Assembly: GCF_018449545.1 (NCBI RefSeq) | Contig: NZ_JAAVUR010000003.1 | Span: 124,001-188,000 of the forward strand | Direction: 5' to 3' | Length of the DNA stretch: 64,000 bases | DNA from: Granulicella sp. dw_53 | GTDB taxonomy: Bacteria; Acidobacteriota; Terriglobia; Terriglobales; Acidobacteriaceae | Shown here: positions 1 to 8,929 of the stretch, in pieces | Layout: each line of letters starts with the position of its first letter | Numbering within the stretch: position 1 is the first letter of the stretch | Notes under the pieces: model-generated | Told to the model about the DNA's origin: nothing | The model's input: only the letters and a program-made list of their open reading frames with translations | Databases searched by the model: none | Made by a program: the position numbers and the translations under genes

Positions 1-886
1 AGGTATATCCGAAGCTGTTACTGAAGGCCGTACCGACGGTGTTGGTGAAGCGCATCGCAATGGAGTTGTTACTTGAGGTGATATCGACTAGTGCCAAACC
101 CTCAGTGAAAGAGACCGTATTGTCGAACCAATAAGCAGATGAGGTCGGCGTTCCATTGAAGTTGTTTACTGCAACGTTAGTAAGGTGAATCTTCGAGATG
201 TCACCAGCGTGAATGCCACTGATGGCGGACGCAGAGGTGTTGTAGATCGAACAGTTATCAACGGACGGACCTTGATTGGGCTGGGTAGCAGCAGAACCGG
301 CGATCTGCGCGTGAGGCAGAATCCGAATCGCATCTCCTGATCCGGTGTAGGTCAAGATGACACCCGGTTCGCAGTGCAGATTCACATAGGGCGAATCGAG
401 GACGATGGTCGTGCTGAAGTCGTAGTTCCCCGCCGCATTATAGGCGGGGATGGTGACGGATCCTCGTGCCCAGACTTGCCCGTTCTGTGTCACCGTGGGC
501 AACGTAGCAATAACGGCGTTGACCCATGACCCAATATCCGGGACCTGGCTTGTGGAATCTACAGCTGCCCCTTCATCGGAACGGGTCACCATAAGAGCAT
601 TGCCTGCTATGAGCGCCGACGAAGCAGTCTCGGTCCCGTGGATCCTGTTTGCGATAACCGGCGATATAGGAGTGTCGGAATGGACCGGCACTCTGTAGTT
701 TTTTTCAAAAGTCACTGCATTGCTTCCATCCACCAAATCTATCGTCTTTTTGGCAACCGAACTGAAGTGGGCTCGGCTTGCCGCGAGATGGAACTGGGCA
801 CTCAGCTGTGCGGTGGATGTAACAAGGAAAATACCTGCAGCCACACGCATACTATTGTGAAATGGGTTGAGTTTACGACTCGTCAT
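1..886 (-). CDS. Secreted beta-helix protein, partial (runs off left edge)
   Basis: About 295 codons are open from an ATG at 886 to the window edge, so the C-terminus is missing. The N-terminus has a basic stretch and then a hydrophobic core (VAAGIFLVTSTAQLSA), which reads as a signal peptide. The body is rich in Asn, Ser, Thr, Gly and Ile with short repeating turns such as ISGIHAGDISKIHLTNVAV, typical of right-handed parallel beta-helix folds (pectate lyase or tailspike type). A stop codon lies about 20 bases upstream of the ATG; a GTG at 898 is an alternative start. It is either cargo of the integrated element or a chromosomal gene beyond its left end. Substrate and activity cannot be told. 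Confidence 0.7.
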   Translation of the reverse strand, partial: MTSRKLNPFHNSMRVAAGIFLVTSTAQLSAQFHLAASRAHFSSVAKKTIDLVDGSNAVTFEKNYRVPVHSDTPISPVIANRIHGTETASSALIAGNALMVTRSDEGAAVDSTSQVPDIGSWVNAVIATLPTVTQNGQVWARGSVTIPAYNAAGNYDFSTTIVLDSPYVNLHCEPGVILTYTGSGDAIRILPHAQIAGSAATQPNQGPSVDNCSIYNTSASAISGIHAGDISKIHLTNVAVNNFNGTPTSSAYWFDNTVSFTEGLALVDITSSNNSIAMRFTNTVGTAFSNSFGYT

Positions 887-1369
887 CAGAACGCTCACTA
901 GTCTCTACTTCGGTTTTCGCGCGTGACGGCGCCTTCGGACGAAGCTCCGACTAACCTTGGGCACACGACGCAAGATAAATGAATTGCCAGGAGGGAATAG
1001 TTCGGCTAACTCCGAGCCGCAAGGCACCTAAGGCCGCACCCAGATACTAGCGTTCTTGGGGAGGTCCTGGAATACAACTTATGGTATTCCAGGCGATAGT
1101 CTGGCGCAGTTACAAAGGGGTGATTCCATGCAAAACTGAAATAGCGCCAAGTGACCGGAACTCCGGCTGATGTCGTGGTTCGTGGACCGCGCTCTTGTTC
1201 CGTTACACAGCATCATCTTGATGACTGGAGTTCCTGGGACGGAATAAACATCACTGGCTAAAGGGCTGGCGACGAAACAAAGAAGCTTGAAGACGTTGAA
1301 GAACTCAACGAAAAGGGATTAAGCATCCGTCTCGGCGAGTAGCAGTAACGAAGGTATAGTCCCGTCGCT
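887..1369. other. Intergenic region with a 10-bp inverted repeat
   Basis: No convincing gene lies between the start of the beta-helix gene and the 3' end of the relaxase gene. It contains a perfect inverted repeat, CCTGGAATAC at 1066-1075 and GTATTCCAGG at 1084-1093, with an 8-base loop. No T-run follows, so it is not an obvious intrinsic terminator. I looked here for a copy of the tRNA-Ala 3' end that would mark the left end of the element and found none. Confidence 0.5.
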
Positions 1370-4093
1370 CTACATATGGAAGCCCACGCTTTCGGCCGTC
1401 GAAAACTGCTGAACGACTTCGACGGCGGACGACTTCACTACATCGTGCGACAGTTTGCCAACGAGGGACGCGGCGTTATCCGTGTAGATGTGTGCGTCAT
1501 GAGATCCTCTCGAAACAGTGACATATGCGAAGCGTTTGTTAATCAGATCTGCGTGCATGTCGCTAGCGAGATTTACCATGACACGCTGAGCGGTGAGTCC
1601 TTGGGAACTATGACTCGTGACTGCGTAGCCGTGGTCGAAGTGCCGCATTTGGTTAGCGTCGAACCTGACTAATTTTCCATTGTCCATCTTCACGGCGAAC
1701 TGGCCGTCCTTGCCGATATGCTGTACTGTGCCAAGGTCGCGGTTGGCAACGTCTAATTCTTTGGACGGTGCGGTGAAGCTCAAACGGTCGCCCACCGCAA
1801 ACTCCTGCTCCAATTCCCGGTAGACGTTCACGCCGTAGAGCCGCGTTGGATTGTAAGTGACGGTGGCTCCATCTTCTTTCTGAACGGTGAGCAAATTGTC
1901 TTTGGGGCGTGTAGCGATCACCTTTGTATGGCTTTGCTTCCCAATGCCGATGTCCTGGCTGCCGCGCGGGTAGTGGAGTACATCATCTACCGCATAGCGA
2001 GCTGCCCAGGTCCGGTCCGCTCCTGTCATGTCGGAACGGGGAGCAAGTATGCGCATCGGATGATCTTCCAAGGCCACCGTGCCATGGGCCCGCAATTCGG
2101 AACGTACTGCCTGATTGATCTGACGGCGCGAGGCGTTATCGGGGGAGACAACAATGGTGTTGTCCGGGCTAGCGGCATAGCTCCGCGCAATGGTGGCAAT
2201 GCGCTGCTGCGCATCGGCGATCTCGGTGACGCGACCCTGGCGTTCCAGCAGCGTCACACCCTCCGCGATCTCGCCACGGGACAGATGCTCAACCGCCTTC
2301 AACAGCTCGGGAGCTTCTAGTTGACGCACGATCTGGTCAAGATGTGTGGTGCTCATCCCTGCATTGATCAACTGCTCGAAAGGTTTGCCCGCTTCGACGC
2401 CCTGATGCTGGCGGGTGTCTCCGATGAACAACACGCGGTCGCTCGATCCGAGTTTGGCAAGGAAGTCACGGAGCTGTTTCGTGCTGGCAAGACTGGATTC
2501 GTCCACCATATAAAGATGACGGTCGGGGTTCGGCTGGCCGGGACGGACGAGGAAACCCTGTAGGGTGTCGGCAGAGATACCGGCGGCGCGGAGCTGGTTG
2601 GCGGCGCGGGATGTCGGGGCGAAGCCTTCGACGACATAGCCGCGTTGTTCGGCTGCTTCACGGACCGATTTCAAAAGGGTCGTCTTCCCGACACCAGCCC
2701 GTCCCTCCAGCCCTTGCACGACATCGCGCGAGGTCAGAATCTCCTCGGCGGCAGACCGCTGTCCGGCGTTAAGATGCTGCTGCTTTTCGGTATGGGCGAC
2801 GGCAGCTTGGATGGGCATGATCTGCTCGGCGCGACCCTGGCCCTGTTGCATCCGGCGCAGGATCTCTCTCTCGGCGCGGATCGTTTCAGCGGTCGTGAAG
2901 CTCCGGCCTGAGTCGTGCTTCTGTCCGGGCACAAGCTGGAACTCACCTGCGGCAATGCGAGCCTCAAACTCGGCGCGAACTTCCGAGTACGTTGTTTCAC
3001 TCATACCGCGTCGCAAAGCATCGCGGTAAAGCTCACGCTCATCGGTGACCGCTTCCCGCTCAAAGCTGCGGTCGCGGGCATAGGTGACAGCCTGTCGTGC
3101 AACCTGTCGCGAACTCTCCCGGTCGTGCTCGGGCGCATATTCCTGACCCCGCCTCCGTGCCTCCATCACAACTTTGTCTGCCTGGTTGCCGAATTCGGAT
3201 GCAATCTGCCGATGGGCGGCCAGGACATCCGCGGGCGAGTGAATTTCCTTGCGGTCACGGGTAGAGTGAGCGGCGATCTGCGCGGCCTCCGGCCCCTGAT
3301 AGCCGGTCTTTTCCAGATGCTCACGTATCTGCTGGCTGCGGGGGCTGGAGGCGTCAAGGTAATCCTGTGAGTAGCCTTTGATCTCCGGTGCGCCACTGCG
3401 TCCCGGCTCAATCTGGTAACCAAGATTACGAAGTCGATAGGTCAGTTCCGATTGATAGACGGCAGTGACAAACTGCTGCGACTCGAACAGACCGCGCTCC
3501 TGCAAGGCTCGCGTTTGTCCGTTGTCGCGCATGGCGACATTGAAAATGACGGCGTGGGTATGGAGCTGCGGCGCGGCGTAGCCGTCCACGGGGCGCGCGG
3601 TGTCATGCTCGAACTTGGCGGCGATGAACTCCCCGGTGGTCTCGGCAGTGTGATTGCCGCCGATGCGGGCTTGCGTGTACCTTTCCAGCTCGCTCAAAGC
3701 GACGTTTACCGCTTCCCGGTGCGCGTCCCGCACCCGGTCATCCCCACCGACGAGCGCGGTGAGTGAGACCGACTTGGGCGCGGAGAATGTGGCGTCCCAA
3801 CCGGCACGATGTTCTACCGGCGCAACCGCCTGCCCATCCGCGCCTTCGTACTGCTGTACGACGCGATGACGTACAAGCTGCTCGGCAGTATGAGGGTGCT
3901 GGCCGTCCGCGAGCCGCGCAAAGTGTTCCTCGCTTACGGCTCCTGCGAGGTCGAACTTTTCAGCGAGCTTGCCATGCCACTCGCCCAAAGTTCGGTCGTC
4001 TTGCTTCCAATAATTCTGTTCCGCAGACGTGAACTCCTTGGCGTGGTAGGTCTGCGCCTGCGTTGCGGAAAGCGGTTTGGAGATGGTCAACAT
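1370..4093 (-). CDS. MobF-family conjugative relaxase (TrwC/TraI type)
   Basis: This 907-residue protein would nick oriT and unwind the transferred strand. The relaxase domain fills about residues 1-310: candidate catalytic tyrosines are Y16 and Y28, and the metal-binding histidines are H163, H178 and H180 (in PQLHTHAV). A RecD-like helicase follows, with Walker A GRAGVGKT at 464-471 and Walker B DE at 531-532, then a C-terminal SF1 helicase segment. It is the last gene of the minus-strand operon and starts two bases after the stop of the coupling protein gene. The length is typical of TrwC. No truncation is visible. Confidence 0.95.
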   Translation of the reverse strand: MLTISKPLSATQAQTYHAKEFTSAEQNYWKQDDRTLGEWHGKLAEKFDLAGAVSEEHFARLADGQHPHTAEQLVRHRVVQQYEGADGQAVAPVEHRAGWDATFSAPKSVSLTALVGGDDRVRDAHREAVNVALSELERYTQARIGGNHTAETTGEFIAAKFEHDTARPVDGYAAPQLHTHAVIFNVAMRDNGQTRALQERGLFESQQFVTAVYQSELTYRLRNLGYQIEPGRSGAPEIKGYSQDYLDASSPRSQQIREHLEKTGYQGPEAAQIAAHSTRDRKEIHSPADVLAAHRQIASEFGNQADKVVMEARRRGQEYAPEHDRESSRQVARQAVTYARDRSFEREAVTDERELYRDALRRGMSETTYSEVRAEFEARIAAGEFQLVPGQKHDSGRSFTTAETIRAEREILRRMQQGQGRAEQIMPIQAAVAHTEKQQHLNAGQRSAAEEILTSRDVVQGLEGRAGVGKTTLLKSVREAAEQRGYVVEGFAPTSRAANQLRAAGISADTLQGFLVRPGQPNPDRHLYMVDESSLASTKQLRDFLAKLGSSDRVLFIGDTRQHQGVEAGKPFEQLINAGMSTTHLDQIVRQLEAPELLKAVEHLSRGEIAEGVTLLERQGRVTEIADAQQRIATIARSYAASPDNTIVVSPDNASRRQINQAVRSELRAHGTVALEDHPMRILAPRSDMTGADRTWAARYAVDDVLHYPRGSQDIGIGKQSHTKVIATRPKDNLLTVQKEDGATVTYNPTRLYGVNVYRELEQEFAVGDRLSFTAPSKELDVANRDLGTVQHIGKDGQFAVKMDNGKLVRFDANQMRHFDHGYAVTSHSSQGLTAQRVMVNLASDMHADLINKRFAYVTVSRGSHDAHIYTDNAASLVGKLSHDVVKSSAVEVVQQFSTAESVGFHM

Positions 4094-4095
4094 GG

Positions 4096-6033
4096 CTAAT
4101 CTCCCAACGAGAATCCGGTCTCGACGGGCTCGTCTTCGCTATCTTCACGACCGGTGGTTGCCGCTGTATCAGCAGACTTCGGCGGCTTCTTCGTGAGCGT
4201 CTTTGGATCGAAGGTAAGGTCATCGTCGTCCAGCGGACGCGGCACAAATGCGGGCTGCGTGGCGGGGATGTCGTGATACGCAAAGGAGAATCTGGCTACC
4301 GTGTTCCCCAGCTTCAGGAATGCGTGCCTGTCGGGGAGTCCGGAGATCTCCGAGTCCAGTACCAACGGCTCGACCTGGCGCTCTATGCTGAAATTGTTGC
4401 CTGCCCGCAGCCCGGTGGAGTGCGTCTCCCGCAGTCGCTCGATCTCAACCTTGCCAATGGCGTTCGACATCCACTCGGCGGCCTTGGGCTCCGTGGTTTT
4501 CAGGAATATCTTGGTGGCCGGCTGCGATAGCATCACCTCGGCCAGATGACCGTAGATCATCTCAAGCTGGGCCTTGCCCTGAAAGCCAAGGATGAGCGGG
4601 TTCTTCGCCTTTCTGTTCTCTGTGATCGCAGTATGCAACTGCGGCAGGCGCTGCAGGCTAGCCAACTCGTCCAGCACGAACCAAACGGGATGCTGGCTCT
4701 CTTTCGGCTCATTCAAGAGACGCAAAACGAGCAGGTCGATCCATAGACTGTGAAGCGGACGCAGGGCCTCGCGTTCGCTTGGCTTCGATGTAATGAAGAT
4801 CCATCCTTTTCTTTGTTCCGCCCATTCGGTTGCAGTCCAATGACTCGCGGACTTCTCTTTCCGGGGAAGCATTCGCAGGCTATCGGCAATCAAACCGAGA
4901 GAGGCCAGAACGCCGTTGCGCTGCTGCTGCGCTCCCTTCGCAATCATCATCGCCATCTCCGTGTTCTGGACCCGGCGGTCGATCTCGTCGGGGTTCGCCA
5001 TCCACTCCACCAACTCCTGCGGCGATGGGCCGAAGGTCAGCAGATGGGCGAAGATTTTCTGCGGAGTCTCAGTAAAAAACTCACCCTTCTTGTCCGTAGT
5101 CGGTTGATACAGGGACGCGGCAATGGCCCTGGCCTCGGCACGGCGGCGCAGCTCTTCGGACGGTCCCCAATAGGGGCAGCGTGCATCGAGAGGATTCAAA
5201 ATGATGTCGCCGCGGCTGGGGTCATAGAATCGCTGCACGAACTCGCAGGCTGGGTCGTACACGATGGCAGAATGGCCGCGCTCCTTGATCTGTACGAGGA
5301 GCTGCATAACCAGCCTGGACTTGCCCGCGCCGGTATCGCCCATGATCTCGATGTGTTGTCCTTCGGCGCGTTGCGGGATACGCATGAGGTGCTTTGACTC
5401 GGTGGTTTTGAACCCGACGCCATCGCCTCGGACGGCCTTGTTGAAGCCTTCTGGCGACACAAGTACCGGCCCTTTCAAGAGTCGCCCGTACTTCATCTCT
5501 TTGAGCCGTTGAATATCTTTACGGACGGCGAACGGGAGCTGGAAAAGAAACGCGGCAAGTCCTGATAAGAGAGGAATACGGAAGATGCCCGCGAACGTAT
5601 CCCCGTCGTAAACGAAGCGCCGCAGGTACTCGTGAAGGGGCCGATTCATGTAACCGACCTTTGCTCCCCGATACAGAAAAACAACCCCTGCGGCGCGAGC
5701 AGCCGGGGAGAGTGCGAGTGGAATCGGCTTGCCGATCGGCTGTGGCGTGGAACCTGGCTGCACATCGGGCTCGGTAACAGGCCGGACGTGATGCTGGCGG
5801 TCGGCTACGGTCACAAGCTGGTACTCATTGCTCTGGCGCATGGTGCCAAGGAAACCCGTTTCGGCGTAGCAGGAGAGGTAATAGCGTTGCAGCGGCGTCA
5901 TGACAAAGGCGAGGTGGAGGTAGACGCAGAGCAGGCTCACCACGAGCGCAAGGAACACGGCTCCGAAGCTGTAGACGGGATAGTGGGGTGGACGGACGAT
6001 GGTTTCTTTGCGTCCCCATTGTGTGTCGCTCAT
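4096..6033 (-). CDS. Type IV coupling protein (VirD4/TraD/TrwB family)
   Basis: A 645-residue inner-membrane ATPase that links the relaxosome to the secretion channel. Two hydrophobic segments lie near residues 22-46 and 150-170. Walker A is GDTGAGKS at 232-239 and the Walker B-like stretch is VWFVLDELASL near residue 430. The C-terminus is acidic and low complexity. Its ATG overlaps the stop codon of the upstream mobilisation gene when that gene is read through a frameshift, and the relaxase gene follows after two bases, so the three genes form a transfer operon. Confidence 0.93.
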   Translation of the reverse strand: MSDTQWGRKETIVRPPHYPVYSFGAVFLALVVSLLCVYLHLAFVMTPLQRYYLSCYAETGFLGTMRQSNEYQLVTVADRQHHVRPVTEPDVQPGSTPQPIGKPIPLALSPAARAAGVVFLYRGAKVGYMNRPLHEYLRRFVYDGDTFAGIFRIPLLSGLAAFLFQLPFAVRKDIQRLKEMKYGRLLKGPVLVSPEGFNKAVRGDGVGFKTTESKHLMRIPQRAEGQHIEIMGDTGAGKSRLVMQLLVQIKERGHSAIVYDPACEFVQRFYDPSRGDIILNPLDARCPYWGPSEELRRRAEARAIAASLYQPTTDKKGEFFTETPQKIFAHLLTFGPSPQELVEWMANPDEIDRRVQNTEMAMMIAKGAQQQRNGVLASLGLIADSLRMLPRKEKSASHWTATEWAEQRKGWIFITSKPSEREALRPLHSLWIDLLVLRLLNEPKESQHPVWFVLDELASLQRLPQLHTAITENRKAKNPLILGFQGKAQLEMIYGHLAEVMLSQPATKIFLKTTEPKAAEWMSNAIGKVEIERLRETHSTGLRAGNNFSIERQVEPLVLDSEISGLPDRHAFLKLGNTVARFSFAYHDIPATQPAFVPRPLDDDDLTFDPKTLTKKPPKSADTAATTGREDSEDEPVETGFSLGD

Positions 6034-6421
6034 GGCTGTTCTGTTGTCCCTTCCGCATAGCTGGCAAGCATATCTGCGGCCGCTTTGCGCTTATTGGTTT
6101 TCACGTACCGGAGCATTTCCTTGAATTGCTCGACGTCATCTTTTCGCCGCGCAGCAACGGCTCAAGGGAGTTGATGAGCAAGAGACGTAGGGCTTGCACT
6201 TCGGCAAACAATGGCGCGCCATCGCCGTGTTGCTGTCCGTTCGCGGCATCCAACAGGACTTCCCGTGTCCATTCGCGGAGATTCTTTCCGCAGCTTGCGG
6301 CAACCCGCAATAACGCTCTTTCTTCACTGCGGGTAAACCGCGTAGCGATGCTCTGCGTGCGGGTCTCCCGTCCCTTAAGCCGCTGGAGGCGGCCTTCGAT
6401 TTCAGAGGTCTGTGAAAGCAT
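6030..6421 (-). pseudogene. Mobilisation accessory protein, split by a frameshift near 6140
   Basis: From the ATG at 6421 (AGAAGGA just upstream) the reading frame encodes a MobC/NikA-like protein with the core FTRSEERALLRVAASCGKN and a helical C-terminal half. After LLRGEK it enters a short tail and stops at 6101. In the -1 frame the sequence continues sensibly (DDVEQFKEMLRYVKTNKRK) to a TGA at 6030-6032 that overlaps the coupling protein ATG, as is normal for operon partners. The intact protein would be about 130 residues. The shift point contains AAAAG, so a programmed -1 frameshift, a decayed gene and a sequence error are all possible. An upstream ATG at 6589 would add a low-quality extension. 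Confidence 0.7.
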
Positions 6422-6622
6422 CACTGATCCTTCTGCGGCCAACTTCGCTGGCGGTTCCGAATGGAACCTCGCGAATTTGTTCTCGGTGGCAAGCCACTTG
6501 TTTTCTGCATGTTTCCCGCTGGAACCAAATTGGTTCCAAACGCAACCCTGCGAGGGATGGAGTGTCAATCTTCTTCCGGTGCGCAGCACCGTAGTGGCTC
6601 TGCCACTGCATTAGCAGCGGGA
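6422..6622. other. Candidate origin of transfer (oriT) with four inverted repeats
   Basis: This 200-base gap between the mobilisation gene and the RHH gene has no credible ORF but carries four perfect inverted repeats: GTGGC/GCCAC (6486-6497), TGGAACCAA/TTGGTTCCA around a single A (6520-6538), CGGTGC/GCACCG (6577-6591) and AGTGGC/GCCACT (6593-6607). In MobF systems such as R388, oriT lies beside the RHH accessory gene trwA. The nic site itself was not identified. Confidence 0.5.
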
Positions 6623-6949
6623 TCATGCTTTCGACCCCGCCACGGATGCTGCTGTTTGTGCTGGCGATAATGCGGCGGATACCGGCTTCTTTGCTGGGGG
6701 CTCCGCTGCATCATTAGCTGGCGCTCTCCGAATGCGAAGCGTCGAAGAGGCCTGCTTCGCTTGTGGCGTCTTCAGAAAGTCCTGGAAGTCACGGTCTTTC
6801 AGGAACACATAAGCAAGCGCCTGTTCCACGACATCATCCGCTGATGCGCGAATGAAAGCGGCGTACTGATCGACCTGCGTAGCGGTTGAGTCAGTGAGCC
6901 GGATAGAGGCACTGACCTGACGGGTTTGGATGACTTCGAGTAGTGGCAT
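6623..6949 (-). CDS. Ribbon-helix-helix-like DNA-binding protein (possible TrwA-type accessory)
   Basis: About 108 residues from the ATG at 6949, chosen because AGGAG lies 8 bases upstream; an ATG at 6997 would overlap the primase gene. The N-terminal stretch VSASIRLTDSTATQVDQYAA, followed by two helices, fits a ribbon-helix-helix fold: a beta strand, then a helix-turn-helix. The C-terminal third is Ala/Pro/Lys-rich and probably disordered. Its position beside the candidate oriT suggests a relaxosome accessory or autoregulator. The family assignment rests on pattern only. Confidence 0.6.
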   Translation of the reverse strand: MPLLEVIQTRQVSASIRLTDSTATQVDQYAAFIRASADDVVEQALAYVFLKDRDFQDFLKTPQAKQASSTLRIRRAPANDAAEPPAKKPVSAALSPAQTAASVAGSKA

Positions 6950-6974
6950 TGCTGTTCTCCTTTGGGTGATAAAT

Positions 6975-7919
6975 TCAAGCGACCTTGTTGCGTGCAATCA
7001 TGCGCTGTGCCGTGGCCGCAATCTCCCGCGCACGAGCGGAGCAAAGTGCTGCGGGAATCTCAGGCTGTCTGCGGCTCTCAAGCATGGCGACTACGTCCGC
7101 GATGGATGTGCCTTCCATCAGCCAGAGACGGGACGAAGCCATGTCCACGGTGCGTTGGGCGTAGTAGGTGGGATTGGGCTTGTCGGAGCGCCGCGAAGCC
7201 AGCTCCAGCGTGAGCGTCACGGCGTCTTTGCCGTGGGCAAGCTCACGCGAGATCCAAGCCCAATCATGCTCGGAGTTGGTCTGCATATCCCGGCGTATCG
7301 GCTGTTGCGGGATCGGCGGAATCATGCAGGCTTCGCGCAGGACATACAGGTGAAAGTCATCCGGCTGATAGGTCGCATCAGAGGGATATTCGACGGTGAC
7401 GAGTTGCGCGGGATCGTACTTGCAATTCTTGAATCCGGGGATGCGAAGAACCCGGTTGCAGTCCGTGCACGAGATGTCGCCGTGGAAGCCCATTGCGAGG
7501 AGCTTGAGCGTCATCTCTTGCGTGTAGAAGTCGAAGTCCTCAACGCGCCACAACACCTGGTACTTGCCAGCCGATGTGGAGACGATCACGTTCGGCTCTG
7601 GCACAAGCTCGGAAGCACGGAGCGCAGCAAGCCGGGCCTCTCCGTTCACGTCGATGTCGATATAGAGATGGCGAATGGAAGCGATGCAATCCTTGGTGCG
7701 CTTCCGGCTGCCGGAGAGCAGCGGATTGGCAGCCACATAGATATTCGCTCCGTGGTGGTTTTCATGAGCGAGCCAGCCACGGTAACGTGGCGCGAGCGCA
7801 CGTTCCAAAGGAACGATGCGTTGTTCTGTCTTTGCTATGCTCTCGTTGCGAAGCAAGAGAGCGATGATGTCGCCCGGAGCGAAGCAACGGGTAAGAAAGT
7901 CCTGGGCTGTTCCATTCAT
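6975..7919 (-). CDS. RepB-type DNA primase domain protein
   Basis: A 314-residue protein that resembles the archaeo-eukaryotic-type primase domain found in plasmid RepB proteins and integrative elements. The LYIDID stretch supplies metal-binding acidic residues, and CNRVLRIPGFKN matches the conserved C-terminal motif of this fold. It probably primes synthesis on transferred or replicating element DNA. GGAGG lies 7 bases before the ATG. The next gene upstream is ssb, so priming and single-strand protection are encoded together. Its 3' end overlaps the longer possible start of the RHH gene. Confidence 0.8.
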   Translation of the reverse strand: MNGTAQDFLTRCFAPGDIIALLLRNESIAKTEQRIVPLERALAPRYRGWLAHENHHGANIYVAANPLLSGSRKRTKDCIASIRHLYIDIDVNGEARLAALRASELVPEPNVIVSTSAGKYQVLWRVEDFDFYTQEMTLKLLAMGFHGDISCTDCNRVLRIPGFKNCKYDPAQLVTVEYPSDATYQPDDFHLYVLREACMIPPIPQQPIRRDMQTNSEHDWAWISRELAHGKDAVTLTLELASRRSDKPNPTYYAQRTVDMASSRLWLMEGTSIADVVAMLESRRQPEIPAALCSARAREIAATAQRMIARNKVA

Positions 7920-7975
7920 CTCGATACCTCCAATCCGACCTGTACTGCGAGCGCGATGCCACGGGCCTTTAGCAG

Positions 7976-8009
7976 CCGAAGAAGCCCGGCTGGACGCCGG
8001 ACTCTTCGG
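7976..8009 (-). promoter_or_regulatory. Hairpin between ssb and primase genes
   Basis: CCGAAGA (7976-7982) pairs with TCTTCGG (8003-8009), with an inner CCGGC/GCCGG stem (7986-7990 and 7996-8000). It lies between two genes of one operon and has no T-run, so it may be an attenuator, processing site or mRNA stabiliser. Confidence 0.4.
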
Positions 8010-8023
8010 AAAGGAGGAAGGGC

Positions 8024-8398
8024 CTATGCGGCCTCTTCCTCGGTGGATTCATCCTCGTCTTCCGCTGCCGCTTTGGCGGCACGGTCCAGCTTGAGAATCG
8101 AGTTGACCCGAATCTCCCAAACCGTCACTTCCGTGCCGGTCTTCGTGCTGTCGTACTTGCGGCTGCGCAACTCGCCCTCGACCTGGATATGAGCGGCCTT
8201 CTTGAGCGTGGCGGCGAACTCTCCGAGCTTCCCGAAGACGACGCAACGGTGCCATTCGGTGTGCTCGATGTACTTGCCGTCCTTCTTGTAGGAGGACTTG
8301 GTTGCCAGCGAGAGAGTGGTGAGGCTGCGGTCGTTGTTGGTGCGAACTTCTGCATCAGCGCCGGTAAATCCGATGAGGGTGACTTTGTTTGAGTACAT
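8024..8398 (-). CDS. ssb: Single-stranded DNA-binding protein
   Basis: A 124-residue SSB with one OB fold. It begins MYSNKVTLIGFTGADAEVR and has the conserved TEWHRCVVFGKLGE segment and the basic SRKYDSTKTG loop. The C-terminus is very acidic (AEDEDESTEEEAA) but lacks the DDDIPF tip of chromosomal SSBs, which suits an element-borne copy. The ATG at 8398 has GGAG upstream. The frame stays open for more than 150 codons further upstream, but that stretch is low-complexity and probably leader. Confidence 0.92.
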   Translation of the reverse strand: MYSNKVTLIGFTGADAEVRTNNDRSLTTLSLATKSSYKKDGKYIEHTEWHRCVVFGKLGEFAATLKKAAHIQVEGELRSRKYDSTKTGTEVTVWEIRVNSILKLDRAAKAAAEDEDESTEEEAA

Positions 8399-8929
8399 GA
8401 TGGTGATCTCCGTTTCGTTGAATTTCCCGTAACCTGCTCGGGTCACACTTGGCAAAGCCAGCGAGTGGGCCCGGCTCCCAAGCGCCAAGGAGTGCTTTCT
8501 TGGCGGGGCCCGAAAGAAGTTTGCGCGGTGTTCTTTGCCGCGGTTCTCAAACTTCTTTTGGGAGGAACCGAGACCCCGTAGGGGCGACATCGTTGAAGCA
8601 GAACGACGCCGAGCCGCAGGGCGCCGGTTTGGCCCCGAAGCGTGACCCCGAGCAGAGGACGGGATACGAGGCGGAAGGCTCCCCGATGCACCGAAGTCAA
8701 ACTCTCGATCTCGGCGGTGAATGTTCGCCCATACCGCAGCCCATCTCATCGCCACAGAGGCTCCATAGAAGGAGGGCTCAGAGCACCCTCCGTTGCGCTC
8801 TCGACTATGCCGGAATGCCACGCTGGGCGCTTTTAGGGACGAGTTGGGCTGTGCAGCCGTTTTGGCAGCATGACGGTACATCGAAGTGACCTCGATTCGG
8901 GTTCGGTTCTCTAGCTGTATGCCTGATGC
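8399..8929. other. Long structured leader or intergenic region upstream of ssb
   Basis: About 530 bases separate virB11 from ssb with no protein I believe. AAAGAAGTTTG (8513-8523) is a perfect complement of CAAACTTCTTT (8548-8558), with an inner CGCGG/CCGCG stem (8524-8528 and 8538-8542). A second stem, CGCCAAG/CTTGGCG (8483-8489 and 8499-8505), lies beside it. It could be an untranslated regulatory leader, a single-strand or vegetative origin, or a small RNA. Confidence 0.45.

Noticed and set aside
1261..1341. Short frame ending in KKLEDVEELNEKGLSIRLGE
   Set aside because: It has the look of a serine recombinase fragment, but only about 26 codons are open with no start, so it cannot be separated from chance.
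887..1369. Possible left attachment site of the element
   Set aside because: I looked for a copy of the tRNA-Ala 3' end (TGGTGGACCTGATCGGG) and found only a 7-base match. The left end is probably outside the window.
8399..8881. In-frame N-terminal extension of ssb
   Set aside because: The frame is open but low complexity, and the OB fold begins at the ATG at 8398 with a good ribosome-binding site.
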